From Frankia umida (GTDB taxonomy: Bacteria > Actinomycetota > Actinomycetes > Frankiales > Frankiaceae), in the NCBI RefSeq assembly GCF_023242945.1, contig NZ_JALKFT010000007.1, positions 62,001 to 126,000 on the forward strand: DNA of 64,000 bases, given 5' to 3'. The notes beneath the pieces were generated by a model, which did no database searches, was not told the origin of the DNA, and saw only the letters and a program-made list of their open reading frames with translations. How positions within the stretch are numbered: position 1 is the first letter of the stretch; every line of letters begins with the position of its first letter. This document shows positions 33,323 through 42,698 of this stretch, one piece after another. A program made the position numbers and the translations under genes.

Positions 33323-34927
33323 TCACTGCCGCGGCATCGGAATCCGTGGCTCTGGCACGGTGTTCAGCGCCCGGTGCAGGCTGCCGAAGTGCTTGTGGTG
33401 TTCGTCGAAGGGAACCGCGATGGTGTGCACCCCGAACCGGGCCAGCACGGGTTCCGTCCACGGCGCGCTCGCCGTCGAGACCAGGGCCGCTGGCTCGTCG
33501 CCCACCGCGGCCAGCCGCGCGGCGGGCAGGAAGAAGACTCCGGCGGCGAAGGCGGCGACCATCTCCGGTGCCAGCGGGCAGACCGCGAGGTCGATACTGC
33601 GCAACGCGTCGACAAGCGTGGTCTCCCGGCCGACGATGCCCACTCCGTCCGGGCCGCCAAGCCCCTCGGTGCCGTACTCGCTGCCGGCCTTCTCCCGGTC
33701 GACGCTGCCTTCGCCTCCCCCGAAGCCGGCCCGCCCGTCTCCGGCGCCCCAGTGCCCGCCTACCTCGTATCCGCCGCCTTCATAGCCCACATCTTCGTAC
33801 CCGCCACTCGCATAGCCGCCACTCGCGTAGCCGGAGTCCGCATAGCCGGAACCCGGATATCCGGGGTCGCGGTAGCCGCCGCCGCGGTCCGCCGCGCCGT
33901 ACCCGCTGGGGTCGGGCCGCTCGACGACACGGCTCTCGACGACGGCCGGGGCGTTCAGGCGATCGGCCGCCACCAGCGCGATGCCGGGGCCGAGGCCGAG
34001 CCAGTGGTCCAGATGCGGCTCGGCGGGCCGCCGCAGTTCGTCGCGGACCCGCACGACATGGGTGAACGAGGCCCTCAGGTAGGGCCGCAGCAAGCCCCAC
34101 ACCGCCGGGCTGGTCCGCGCGCCGGTGGCCAGGATGGCGACCCCACCGCAGGTCACCACATCCCCGCCGGCGAGATACAGCGGCGCTGGTACCCGCACCT
34201 CGGCCGAGCGCCCCCGCAGTCCGCGCAGCACGGCGGCCATCACCACCGTCTCCCGCGCCCGTTCCCGCCGACGCAGCCGGCCCACGGCCACCGCACCACC
34301 AAGATCGACATAATGGTCCCGCGGGAACATCAGACCGGACAGCGGTCGCAGCGCGTAGCTCTCGTCTCGCCGCTCGGCCCCCGCCCCCGACCGCGGCCCG
34401 ATGACACCGCCGCCGGCTCCCGCCTCCACGAGCAGCCGAGGCTGACGCAGCACCACCGGTGCCAACGCCGGCACCGACCAGTCCCGCAGCGCGTCCCGAG
34501 CGGCCAGCAGCCGCGCGTCGTCGTCCGCGCTCACCGCCCGCGCCGCGAGCTCCAGCAGGACGCTGCGGGGAAGTGTCATCAGCAGTTCGGCCGGCGAACG
34601 CGGCTCCACACCAAGCTCGACCAGCGCCGCCCGCGCCGTCGCCGACTCCGCTGCCGCCCGCACCGGATCGTAGGCCGGACGGCCCGCTCGAAACACGAAC
34701 GTCTCGACCGGCTGCACCACCGTCGGACTCTGCACCAGCACCATCGGCACCGTCGGAGCCGGCGGCGCCACCGATCCGTTCACCGCCGATCTGCTCCTCG
34801 CCGGCCCGTTCATCCCCAGCCCGCTGACCGCCGACTCACCAGGCCCCGGCCCGGTCGCCACCGGCCAGCGCCCGCGCCGCTCATCCCAGCCTGCCCGCCC
34901 GCCCCTTCCCGGGACCTCGGCAATCAT
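33323..34927 (-). CDS. Arginine-deiminase-fold protein, Cys-less
   Basis: Protein of 534 aa with the layout of the guanidino-group modifying (arginine deiminase/amidinotransferase) fold: LMFPRDHYVDLGGAVAVGRLRRRERARET (cf. FTRDxSxWIGGG), YLAGGDVVTCGG-VAILATGARTS (cf. EGGDV...SERTS) and EPHLDHWLGL with the catalytic His (cf. HLDT). The C-terminal segment that normally ends in G.xCMT/CLS reads FGSLHRALNTVP, with no Cys, so hydrolase activity is doubtful. Between the His motif and the last repeat lies a ~70-residue Gly/Tyr-rich insert made of GYAS/GGYE units (~335-405), not seen in the family. The N-terminal ~60 residues are disordered-looking and a later ATG is possible. No arc genes are nearby. 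Confidence 0.75.
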   Translation of the reverse strand: MIAEVPGRGGRAGWDERRGRWPVATGPGPGESAVSGLGMNGPARSRSAVNGSVAPPAPTVPMVLVQSPTVVQPVETFVFRAGRPAYDPVRAAAESATARAALVELGVEPRSPAELLMTLPRSVLLELAARAVSADDDARLLAARDALRDWSVPALAPVVLRQPRLLVEAGAGGGVIGPRSGAGAERRDESYALRPLSGLMFPRDHYVDLGGAVAVGRLRRRERARETVVMAAVLRGLRGRSAEVRVPAPLYLAGGDVVTCGGVAILATGARTSPAVWGLLRPYLRASFTHVVRVRDELRRPAEPHLDHWLGLGPGIALVAADRLNAPAVVESRVVERPDPSGYGAADRGGGYRDPGYPGSGYADSGYASGGYASGGYEDVGYEGGGYEVGGHWGAGDGRAGFGGGEGSVDREKAGSEYGTEGLGGPDGVGIVGRETTLVDALRSIDLAVCPLAPEMVAAFAAGVFFLPAARLAAVGDEPAALVSTASAPWTEPVLARFGVHTIAVPFDEHHKHFGSLHRALNTVPEPRIPMPRQ

Positions 34928-35141
34928 CTAGCCAATTCCCGACGCGTGTCCTTCACTCGCACATTATGCGCACCCCGTGAATCCTCACCCGCAACGTCCC
35001 GCCAGCACCCCGGACAATTCGCCTGCCGACCATCCCGGATGCCCGGTATTTCCAGAACCCGGACGTCCGACACCCCAGAACAAAAAGATTACCGAGATTA
35101 CGACATCACCTGGCAGCTCCCGACAGGTCATGACGCGGACG

Positions 35142-35627
35142 TCAGAAAACCAGTTCGCCCACGGCCCAGACGGCGGCCATGGCCACACCGGCGAACAGTT
35201 CCACGAGGACACCGACACCGAAGGCGACAATCGCGGCCCAGGTGGTGGCGGCGGCGGTGCGATGATCACCGAGGCGGACGAACTCGGCCACGTAGACGCC
35301 GAGCACCCCGCCGATCAGCAGGCCGATCACCGGGATGACGAAGAAGCCGACGATCGCGCAGGCCAGGCCGATCGCGAGGCTCGGCCAGGGAACTCCACGC
35401 CCGGCGGTGGCCCGGGCCGGCAGGATGTACTTGGTCAGCGCGCCGATCACGAACAGGGCCGTCATCAGCGCGAGCACGATCCAGCGGCCGACCCCGCCGC
35501 CGTCCGCGATCACCCACCACAGGCCCGCGCCCCAGACCAGGACGAGCCCGGGCAGCACCGGAAGCACGACACCGACCAGTCCGACGGCCATCACTGCGGC
35601 GACGGCCAGAAGCTGCGCGGTACTGAT
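35142..35627 (-). CDS. DUF456 membrane protein, probable AUC start
   Basis: Membrane protein of about 161 aa of the DUF456 family: LLAVAAVMAVGLVGVVLPVLPGLVLVW, then WWVIADGG, GVLGVYVAEFVRLGDHRTA and a final helix. Small residues and glycines dominate, with roughly four or five helices. The function is unknown. No ATG, GTG or TTG precedes the first helix at a sensible distance, whereas ATC at 35627 sits 6 nt after a perfect GGGAGGG. I therefore propose AUC initiation. A GTG near 35760, with a weak site, would instead add a hydrophobic N-terminus. Confidence 0.78.
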   Translation of the reverse strand: MSTAQLLAVAAVMAVGLVGVVLPVLPGLVLVWGAGLWWVIADGGGVGRWIVLALMTALFVIGALTKYILPARATAGRGVPWPSLAIGLACAIVGFFVIPVIGLLIGGVLGVYVAEFVRLGDHRTAAATTWAAIVAFGVGVLVELFAGVAMAAVWAVGELVF

Positions 35628-35790
35628 GGTGTGCCCTCCCTCTTCATCCGCCTTTTCGGCGACGTTACCGGCCCACCGACACCTTGCGGGACAGCATGAC
35701 AAACGTCCGACTCCCGCGCCCACGACGACAACGAAGGCAACGGCGACAACGATCAGAACCGCCACAGCTCCGGCGGACGGCGAGCCAGGG

Positions 35791-36786
35791 CTACCGGGTC
35801 GGGGGCGGGGGCGGGCCGGCGTTGCGATCGGCGATGCGACGGGCTTCTGCGGCGAGGGTCGCGCGCAGGTCCGCGGGGGCGAGCACCTCGACACCGTCGC
35901 CGAGGTCACGCACCTGGCCGAGGGCGACCCGCGGGCCCTCGGTGGACAGGTCGACCACCCGCCAGCCGTCCGCGTCGGGGGGCGAGGCGGTGGCCTGGGC
36001 ATCCCGTGCGGCGACGGGACCGACCGCCAGACGCAGGTCGGCGAAGGCTGCGGGCGAGAGCCGCAGCCGGCAGGTCCAGCGCATCAGCGAACGGGCGAAG
36101 TCGTCACCGGCCTCGCGCCACCAGGTGGCGAGGTCGAACCCGGCCGGACGGTCGAACGTCTCGGCCCGCGCGACCACCCGGGTTATCCGGGCGATCCGGT
36201 AGCTCAGGACGCGTCCGCGATGTCGGGCGACGAGGTACCAGACGCCGGCCTTGCACACGAGACCCAACGGATCGACGCGACGGGTCGTCACATTACCGTC
36301 ACGTGGAGTGTAGGTGAGGTCGAGGCGGCGGGCGGTCCAGACCGCCTCGGCGAGGGCGGACAGGTGCGGCACGGGCTCCGCCCGCCGAAACCAGCCGGGG
36401 GCGTCCAGCAGGAATCGGTGGTGCACCTGACCGGCGTGTAGCCGGGGCCGCGGCGGCAGCGCGGCGAGGACCTTGGTGCGGGCGGCCGCGGCCGCGGTGG
36501 CGAGCCCGAGACCTGCCAGGATCTGCGGCCCGGCCCCGGCGAGCAGCAGGGCGGCCGCCTCGTCCCCGGTGAGCCCGTCAAGATCGGTACGCCAGCCGTC
36601 GGTAAGTCGGACCCCGCCGTGACGTCCGGGTTCGGTCCACAACGGGACGCCCGCGTCCTGCAGCGCGGCGATGTCCCGACGGACCGTGCGCAACGACACC
36701 TCGAGTTCGGCCGCCAGCTCCGGTGCCGTCGCCCGGCGGACGGCCTGCAGATACAGCAGCAGCGCGGTCAGTCGGCTCGAGCGCAT
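35791..36786 (-). CDS. HTH-WYL transcriptional regulator
   Basis: Regulator of 331 aa. Residues 1-60 are a DeoR-like winged HTH (LLLYLQAVRRATAPELAAELEVSLRTVRRDIAALQDAGVPL); then a WYL domain whose signature reads GVWYLVARHRGRVLSYRIARI (~190-210), and a C-terminal WCX-like extension. WYL regulators sense ligands, sometimes nucleic acids or nucleotides, and control DNA repair, defence or metabolic genes. No target is evident; the DUF456 gene downstream may be co-transcribed. About 270 bp upstream it is divergent from the pentapeptide-repeat gene. Confidence 0.9.
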   Translation of the reverse strand: MRSSRLTALLLYLQAVRRATAPELAAELEVSLRTVRRDIAALQDAGVPLWTEPGRHGGVRLTDGWRTDLDGLTGDEAAALLLAGAGPQILAGLGLATAAAAARTKVLAALPPRPRLHAGQVHHRFLLDAPGWFRRAEPVPHLSALAEAVWTARRLDLTYTPRDGNVTTRRVDPLGLVCKAGVWYLVARHRGRVLSYRIARITRVVARAETFDRPAGFDLATWWREAGDDFARSLMRWTCRLRLSPAAFADLRLAVGPVAARDAQATASPPDADGWRVVDLSTEGPRVALGQVRDLGDGVEVLAPADLRATLAAEARRIADRNAGPPPPPTR

Positions 36787-37060
36787 CCCGGGATGCTAGC
36801 CGCGAAACAGGGACATCACCCGTCCTCGTCAGCCGCCGCCGGCACCCGAATCGCGACCAGCACGACGATGTCCACAGCACGAGGACGGCGGCAGGACCAA
36901 GATGACAGCAGGACACGGACCTCGGTAGCACGCGAGCCGTCGACAGGACGAGATCGCCGGAAGGACGGGGATGCCGGGAGGGGGACGGGTGCTCCGGCAG
37001 GACGGGGCACCCGGCGGGGGTGGTGACAGGCGCCGGCTGCCTGGGCATACCAACTCTGCC

Positions 37061-38401
37061 ATGACTGACGGGGGAGCAGGGCAGCCGGAGCGCCGGGTGC
37101 GGGCGCGCCGCGAGCAGCGTGGCCGACGGCCGGACACGGCGCGATCACGCGTGACCAGGCCGCTGCTGACCGCTGGGCGGCCGTCGGGCGCGGACCAGCC
37201 GCCCGGGCGCCGGGCGGCCGTGGCCCTGGGGGGCGTCGCCACCGTCGCCGCCGCCGTGGCCGCGGCGATCTGGGTGCCGTCCCTGTTGTACGGCGAGCAC
37301 GGTGCGTCCCGGGCGACGTTGCAGGCCGCGCTGCTCGCCATGATCGCGGCGGTGCTGGTGGCCGGCGCGCTGGCGCTGGTCGCCACCCAGCTTCGAGCCG
37401 CCTCCGAGCGGGCCGGGCGGCTCATGACCACCCAGCAGGTCGGTGGGCGTTACACCAGCGCGGTCGGCCAGCTCGCCGCGGACGCCGTCGAGGTGCGCCT
37501 CGGCGGGATCTACGCGCTCGGCCGCATCGCCCGCGACTCCCCCGTTGACCAGGCCACGGTCGTCGAGGTGCTCTCCGCGTTCGTCCGGGCCCGCAGCACG
37601 GACTCGGCACGCCGCACGGCGGCCTCGACGCAGCGCGGCCCGCTGGGGGAGGTGACGCCGGCGGCCGACATCCGGGCCGCGGTCCAGGTCCTCGCCGGAC
37701 TACCACACCTCGACGGCGTCGCCCGCGCCGACCTGCGCCACGCTGATCTCACCGGCCCGGCTACGTTGCGTGAGCTGGGACTGTCCCGGGCGAATCTGCG
37801 CCGGGTCCGCCTCGACCAGGCCGACCTGACCGGGGCGGATCTGAGCTTCGCCGACCTGCGCGGCCTGGAGCTGTCCTTCGCCCTGCTCAGCGGCGCCGAC
37901 CTGACCGGCGCCGACCTGACCGGCGCCCGGCTGTCCGGGGTGACGCTGCGCGGCGCCCGACTGTCCGGTGCGAACCTGCGCGACGCCCATCTGATCGGGA
38001 CGGACCTCTCCCAGGCACGCCTGATCGGCACCCAGCTCACCGGCGCCGAACTACCGGGCATCGCGCTCGCGGGGGCGCGTCTGCTCGGTGCGGATCTCAC
38101 CGACGCGAGGATGGTCGGCGCGGAACTCGCCGACGCCGAACTGGTCGGGGCGAACCTCACCGGCGCCACGTTGACGAAGGCGCACCTGCGCGGCGCGGAC
38201 GTCACCGGCGCCGACCTGACCGGCGCGGATCTGACCGGCGCCGACCTCACCGGCGTCGCCTCCCTCACCCAGGCCCAGGTCGACAGCGCCCAGGGCGGCC
38301 CGCGCACCCTCCTGCCCGCCGGCCTGCGCCGCCCCGCGCTCTGGACCCCCCGTTCCGACGACGACCCCTTCCCCGACCCGGCGCCCGACCCGGCCACCTA
38401 G
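37061..38401 (+). CDS. Pentapeptide-repeat membrane protein
   Basis: Protein of about 446 aa. A basic N-terminus leads to two membrane helices (VALGGVATVAAAVAAAIWV and LLAMIAAVLVAGALALVA), a linker with GGRYTSAVGQL..., and then about 30 pentapeptide units A(D/N)LxG from ~230 to ~415 that form a right-handed beta-helix. The region after the helices (YTSAVGQLAADAVEVRLGGIYALGRIARDS) is a recurrent actinobacterial arrangement. Functions range from gyrase protection to scaffolding; none can be assigned. ATG 37061 is chosen because the upstream frame is Gly/Arg-rich and overlaps the intergenic repeats. Confidence 0.88.
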   Translation: MTDGGAGQPERRVRARREQRGRRPDTARSRVTRPLLTAGRPSGADQPPGRRAAVALGGVATVAAAVAAAIWVPSLLYGEHGASRATLQAALLAMIAAVLVAGALALVATQLRAASERAGRLMTTQQVGGRYTSAVGQLAADAVEVRLGGIYALGRIARDSPVDQATVVEVLSAFVRARSTDSARRTAASTQRGPLGEVTPAADIRAAVQVLAGLPHLDGVARADLRHADLTGPATLRELGLSRANLRRVRLDQADLTGADLSFADLRGLELSFALLSGADLTGADLTGARLSGVTLRGARLSGANLRDAHLIGTDLSQARLIGTQLTGAELPGIALAGARLLGADLTDARMVGAELADAELVGANLTGATLTKAHLRGADVTGADLTGADLTGADLTGVASLTQAQVDSAQGGPRTLLPAGLRRPALWTPRSDDDPFPDPAPDPAT

Positions 38402-38501
38402 CCAGCCAGATCACGCCCCACGTCCCACGCCCCATACGGCTGCGGTCACCGTCCGTCAACCGTGTCAGTAGATGGCACGGTTGACCCCGCAGGATGGCGA
38501 G

Positions 38502-39053
38502 GTGACGACATCCTGGCAGGACTTCGCCGATGCCCAGCCCGCCCTCGAAGCGACCGCCCGCAGCCGGTTCGAGGCGTTCCGCCACCATGTACTGGCCACC
38601 TTGCGACTGGACGGTTCCCCGCGTACCAGCGGCATCGAGACGACGTTCAAGCTCGGTGAGCTGTGGTTGGGCAGCATGCCCGGCGCCCGCAAGGCCGCTG
38701 ACCTGCGCCGCGACCCCCGCTTCGCCCTGAGCGCGAATCCCGGCCCCGGCACCGACATGGTCGGCGGCGACGTCCGCGTCGCCGGCCTCGCCCGCTGGGT
38801 GGGCGACCCGGCGACGCTGGCCCGCTTCGCCGACGCGGCCAACCCACCCGAACCGTTCGATCTCTTCCGCGTCGAGCTCACCGAGGTCGTCCGCACCAGC
38901 GTGGACGAGTCCGCGCAGGAGATCATCCTGGAGAGCTGGCGGCCCGGCTACACCGCCATCCGCGTCCAGCGTCGCGGCAACGGAGCTGATCAGCCCGCCG
39001 AATCCTGGTCCGCCGTTCCCCGCGCGACGGCCGGGCAGGGTGACGAAACGTAA
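38502..39053 (+). CDS. Pyridoxamine 5'-phosphate oxidase-like protein
   Basis: Flavin/F420-type split beta-barrel protein of 183 aa: FEAFRHHVLATLRLDGSPRTSGIET, LWLGSMPGARKAADLRRDPRFAL, WVGDPAT and LFRVELTEVVRT. This subfamily in actinomycetes is thought to use FMN or F420 and its substrate is unknown. The GTG start (TTSWQDFADAQP) matches the family N-terminus; the frame is open 10 codons upstream with an ATG at 38472. It precedes an MFS gene on the same strand by ~70 bp. Confidence 0.85.
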   Translation: MTTSWQDFADAQPALEATARSRFEAFRHHVLATLRLDGSPRTSGIETTFKLGELWLGSMPGARKAADLRRDPRFALSANPGPGTDMVGGDVRVAGLARWVGDPATLARFADAANPPEPFDLFRVELTEVVRTSVDESAQEIILESWRPGYTAIRVQRRGNGADQPAESWSAVPRATAGQGDET

Positions 39054-39125
39054 GCCACCCGGCAACAGGTGCTCACCGCCCACGGGCCGGGAACACCAGT
39101 CTCGAGGGACGCCACGGCAACCGAC

Positions 39126-40682
39126 ATGAAGATCGGTAGGAAGTTCGCAGCCGTCAACGAGATTGGTAGTTTCGTGAGTTTGTCGCCGCGCAATCCCAAA
39201 GTGGCCGTCAGCGTCGTGTTCGTGGCCGCCATGTTCATGTCGATCATGGATGTCACGATCGTCAACGTCGCACTGCCCACGCTCGGGCGCGAGTTCGACA
39301 TCGGGCCGTCCGGGCTCAGCGCCATCTCGGTCGGCTACCTGGCCAGTCTCGCGGTGGTGATCCCGGCGTCCGGCTGGGTCGGCGACCGGTTCGGCGGACG
39401 GCGCACCCTGCTCGTCGCGGTGGCGCTGTTCACCGTGGCCTCGGTGCTGTGCGGGCTCGCGAACAGCTTCGCCGAGCTGGTGGCCTTCCGCATCCTGCAG
39501 GGCATCGGCGGCGGACTGCTCACCCCGACCGGGATGGCCATGCTGTTCCGGGCCTTCCCGCCACAGGAGCGGGTGCGCGCCTCGGGCATCCTCACCGTCC
39601 CGATGGCGTTCGCACCCGCGCTGGGCCCCGTCCTTGGCGGTCTGCTGGTGACGGACCTGTCCTGGCGCTGGGTGTTCTTCGTGAACCTGCCGATCGGCCT
39701 GTTCGCGTTCCTGTTCGGGCTGCTCTACCTGCCCGAACACGTCGAGCCCGACGCCGGACGGTTCGACCTGCGCGGTTTCCTGCTCTCCGGCTTCGGCTTC
39801 GCCCTGATCATGGTGGGCATCAGCGAGGGCCCGAAACGCGGCTGGACCTCCCCGGTGATCGTCACCAGCCTGGTGGTCGGTGTCGCGCTGCTCGTCGCCC
39901 TGGTCGTCGACCAGCTACGTTCCCGCGCTCCCCTGCTGCATCTGCGCCTGTTCGCCGACCGGCTGTTCCGCTCCACCAACGCGGTGATGTTCCTGGCCAC
40001 CGCCTCCTTCCTCGGCAGTCTGTACATCGTCGCCCTGTTCTTCCAGGACGGCCTGGGGCTGTCCGCGCTGAACTCCGGCCTGTCCACCTTCCCCGAGGCC
40101 TTGGGCGTCATGGTCGGTTCCCAGATCGCCAGCCGTGTCCTGTATCCCGCGTACGGTCCCCGCCGGATCATGGTCGGTGGTCTGCTCGGTGTCGGCACGA
40201 TGGCCGGGCTGATGTCCCTGGTCGGCTTCGACACGAACCTGTGGTGGATGCGCCTGGCCATGTTCGGCCTGGGCTACTCGATGTCCCACGTCTTCGTCCC
40301 GACCCAGGCCGCGGCGTTCGCCCGGGTCAGTCCCGCCGAGACCGGACGGGCCTCCACGCTGTTCAACGCCCAGCGCCAGCTCGGCGGCGCCATCGGTGTG
40401 TCGATCCTGTCCACGGCGCTCGCCGCCGTCGGCACCTCCCATCTGGTCGGCGGCCAGCCGGCGCCCAACCTGACCAGCTACCACGTGGCCTTCCTGGTGG
40501 CCGCCGGACTCGCCTTCCTCGGCATGCTGGCCGCCCTGACCATCCACGACGCCGACGCCGACCACACCCGTCTCCCCCCGGACCCCTCCCCTGCCACCCC
40601 GCCCGCCTCTTCCACCCCGTCCGACCAGAACGGCTCCCCCGTCTCCCAGGACCGATCCCCGCAGGCGTCTCGGCTGCCCTAG
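39126..40682 (+). CDS. MFS transporter, DHA2 (EmrB/QacA) type
   Basis: Drug:H+ antiporter-2 family membrane protein of about 518 aa, with 14 predicted helices. Motif IMDVTIVNVALPTL in the first helix, GWVGDRFGGRRTLL between helices 2 and 3, and MAFAPALGPVLGG (motif C of exporters) in helix 5 are clear. It probably exports drugs or metabolites. The C-terminal tail is Pro/Ser-rich. The start is uncertain between ATG 39126 and a GTG at 39174; the frame is open to 39069. A TetR regulator gene follows 122 bp downstream in the same direction. Confidence 0.9.
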   Translation: MKIGRKFAAVNEIGSFVSLSPRNPKVAVSVVFVAAMFMSIMDVTIVNVALPTLGREFDIGPSGLSAISVGYLASLAVVIPASGWVGDRFGGRRTLLVAVALFTVASVLCGLANSFAELVAFRILQGIGGGLLTPTGMAMLFRAFPPQERVRASGILTVPMAFAPALGPVLGGLLVTDLSWRWVFFVNLPIGLFAFLFGLLYLPEHVEPDAGRFDLRGFLLSGFGFALIMVGISEGPKRGWTSPVIVTSLVVGVALLVALVVDQLRSRAPLLHLRLFADRLFRSTNAVMFLATASFLGSLYIVALFFQDGLGLSALNSGLSTFPEALGVMVGSQIASRVLYPAYGPRRIMVGGLLGVGTMAGLMSLVGFDTNLWWMRLAMFGLGYSMSHVFVPTQAAAFARVSPAETGRASTLFNAQRQLGGAIGVSILSTALAAVGTSHLVGGQPAPNLTSYHVAFLVAAGLAFLGMLAALTIHDADADHTRLPPDPSPATPPASSTPSDQNGSPVSQDRSPQASRLP

Positions 40683-40804
40683 ACGGCTACCTGCTCGTGG
40701 ATCCGGACGGTGGACGGGGCGGCCGCGGGAGGGCGTCAACACCGTTGATTATCATGGTGGCGACGGGGTCGGGACGACGGTGAACGCGGAGGCGCGGCGA
40801 CGGC

Positions 40805-41599
40805 ATGAACGAGCGGACACCCAGCCAGTCGGACGACACCCCATCACCCGACAGCACCCCCACCTCGGACGACACCCCACCACCCGAGGACACCCCACCA
40901 CCGGACGACGCCGCGCGGGAGGCGGAGTCCGCGGGAGGCGGGCGGCGCACCCGTAGGCCGCGGCGGACGCCCCGGGGGACGTTGTCGCGGGAGGTGCTGA
41001 TGGCGGCGGCCATCCAGGTGGTGGACACCCAGGGCGCGGGGGCGTTCAGCATGCGGGCGCTCGGTGCGTTTCTCGAGTGTGATCCGACCGCGATGTACCG
41101 GCATTTTCGGACGAAGAACGCGCTGCTGGACGCGTTGCTCGACAGTGTTGTGCGGGAGGGTTCCGCGGAACTGCCGCAGTCCGACGACCCGCGCGCCGAC
41201 ATCCGGGCGAACTTCCGCCAGCTGCGCCGGTCCCTGCTCGCGCACCCGACGTTGGCACCGCTGGTGCTGCGCCGCCCACCGGGGGTCGGCGCCTACTGGG
41301 AACGATCCGATCATGCCGTCGCCCAGCTTCACCGGGCCGGCATGGATCCGGTGGACGCCGCGAACGTCTACCAGACGCTGCTGTTCTACACGCTCGGTCA
41401 CGCCCTGTCCGAAGCCCGCCAACTCGCCCGAGCCCTCGAGCGCGAGGGAGCAGGTGCCGACGGCGGACCGGTCGCGTCCGTCGACGCACCGCCGGAGCGC
41501 CATCCGGATCTCTCCGACGTGGCGCCGCACCTGCGGGACGACAACGAGGCTCAGTTCCTCGCCGGTCTCGACCTGATCCTGCGCGACCTGCCCCGCTGA
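40805..41599 (+). CDS. TetR-family regulator with acidic repeat tail
   Basis: Regulator of 264 aa. The HTH lies near residues 58-105 (LSREVLMAAAIQVVDTQGAGAFSMRALGAFLECDPTAMYRHF), and the C-terminal domain resembles TetR_C (FRQLRRSLLAHPTLAPLVLRR). The first ~45 residues are an Asp/Thr/Pro run of repeated DDTPPP units, unusual for the family. It follows the MFS exporter gene and may repress it, an inference from position. Confidence 0.9.
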   Translation: MNERTPSQSDDTPSPDSTPTSDDTPPPEDTPPPDDAAREAESAGGGRRTRRPRRTPRGTLSREVLMAAAIQVVDTQGAGAFSMRALGAFLECDPTAMYRHFRTKNALLDALLDSVVREGSAELPQSDDPRADIRANFRQLRRSLLAHPTLAPLVLRRPPGVGAYWERSDHAVAQLHRAGMDPVDAANVYQTLLFYTLGHALSEARQLARALEREGAGADGGPVASVDAPPERHPDLSDVAPHLRDDNEAQFLAGLDLILRDLPR

Positions 41600-41859
41600 C
41601 CGGCCGCCGACCAGGCCACGGAAGGCGGCCATGGCCACGGATCCCGTCACGGATCTGGACCCGGCTGTGGACGGGGATGCGGCGGTGGCCCACGGTGGGT
41701 ACCCCGCTGCGGGTACCGGACGGCGCTGCCTTGCTACGGTACGACAGGGCCCGAGCCGCGAAACACTACCAAATTCTTTCACGATGGCACACCTGTCATG
41801 GTGGTGGCGCCTGTCACTCGGCGCCACGAGGTCGCACACATCCAAGATCGGATCGCCGT

Positions 41860-42690
41860 ATGAGGTTGCTCGACGGGCGGTCGATGGCCGCCGAGATCGG
41901 CCGGTACGTCATCGATGAGGCCGACCGGCTGATGAGCGCGGGCAGGACACCGACGCTCGCGGTGGTCCTTCCGACCGCGGATCCCGCTGCCAGTTCCTAC
42001 ACGCACATCCTCGAGCGCACGGCGGGCAAGGTCGGTGTGCGCTGCGAGCCGCACGTCCCGATCGGCGGTCCGACGGCACTGCTGGACGCCATCGACGCCC
42101 TGGCCGTGGACCCGCTGGTCGACGGCATCATTGTGCAGACGCCGCTGCCCGCCGGGATGAGCTCACGGGAGGTGGGCGAGCGCATCCCGGTCGAGAAGGA
42201 CGTGGACGGGATGAACCCGGCCAGCCTTGGCCGGCTCGCCCTGGGCCTGCCGGGGTTCGCCCCGGCGACGGCCTCCGCCGTGGTGGAGATCCTCATCCGG
42301 GCACGTATCCCGATGGCGGGGGCCCGGGCATGTGTGATCGGCCGCGGGCCGGTGGTGGGCAAGCCGGTCTCCCTGCTGCTGCTCGCCGAGGACGCCACCG
42401 TCACCATCTGCCATTCGCGGACGAACGATCTGATCTCGATCGCGCACGAGGCGGACATCATCGTGTCCGCCACCGGGCGGCCTCGCCTGGTCGGGGCCGG
42501 GTTCGTCCGGGCCGGCGCGACCGTCATCGACGTCGGGACCTCCGTCACCACCGGTGGCCAGGTCGGGGACGTGGACGCGGCCGCGATCGCGCCGGTGGCC
42601 GCGGCGCTGACACCGGTACCGGGTGGCGTCGGACCGGTCACCACGATGCTGCTGCTGCGCAACACGATCCGCGCCGCACACCAGCTCTAG
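41860..42690 (+). CDS. folD: FolD paralogue lacking the catalytic lysine
   Basis: Methylenetetrahydrofolate dehydrogenase/cyclohydrolase-family protein of 276 aa. NADP-binding and folate motifs are kept: KDVDGMNP, GRGPVVGKPVSLLLL, ATVTICHSRT, and the C-terminal TPVPGGVGPVTTMLLLRNT. However, at YVxxK the sequence is SYTHIL, so the Lys essential for cyclohydrolase and proton transfer is Leu51, the partner is Arg53, QLPLP is QTPLP, and PCTPxG is PATASA. It is probably a paralogue with altered or partial activity rather than the housekeeping enzyme. ATG 41860 begins the usual RLLDGRSMA. A 12-bp triple repeat follows the stop. Confidence 0.88.
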   Translation: MRLLDGRSMAAEIGRYVIDEADRLMSAGRTPTLAVVLPTADPAASSYTHILERTAGKVGVRCEPHVPIGGPTALLDAIDALAVDPLVDGIIVQTPLPAGMSSREVGERIPVEKDVDGMNPASLGRLALGLPGFAPATASAVVEILIRARIPMAGARACVIGRGPVVGKPVSLLLLAEDATVTICHSRTNDLISIAHEADIIVSATGRPRLVGAGFVRAGATVIDVGTSVTTGGQVGDVDAAAIAPVAAALTPVPGGVGPVTTMLLLRNTIRAAHQL

Positions 42691-42698
42691 CCTCGACC

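Noticed and set aside
34977..35699. Plus-strand frame opposite the DUF456 gene
   Set aside because: Asp/Gly/His-rich composition with no domain; the minus strand shows membrane helices of DUF456.
36892..37003. Four CAGGAC motifs upstream of the pentapeptide-repeat gene
   Set aside because: Short GC-rich word with irregular spacing (17, 35 and 54 bp); expected by chance in this composition.
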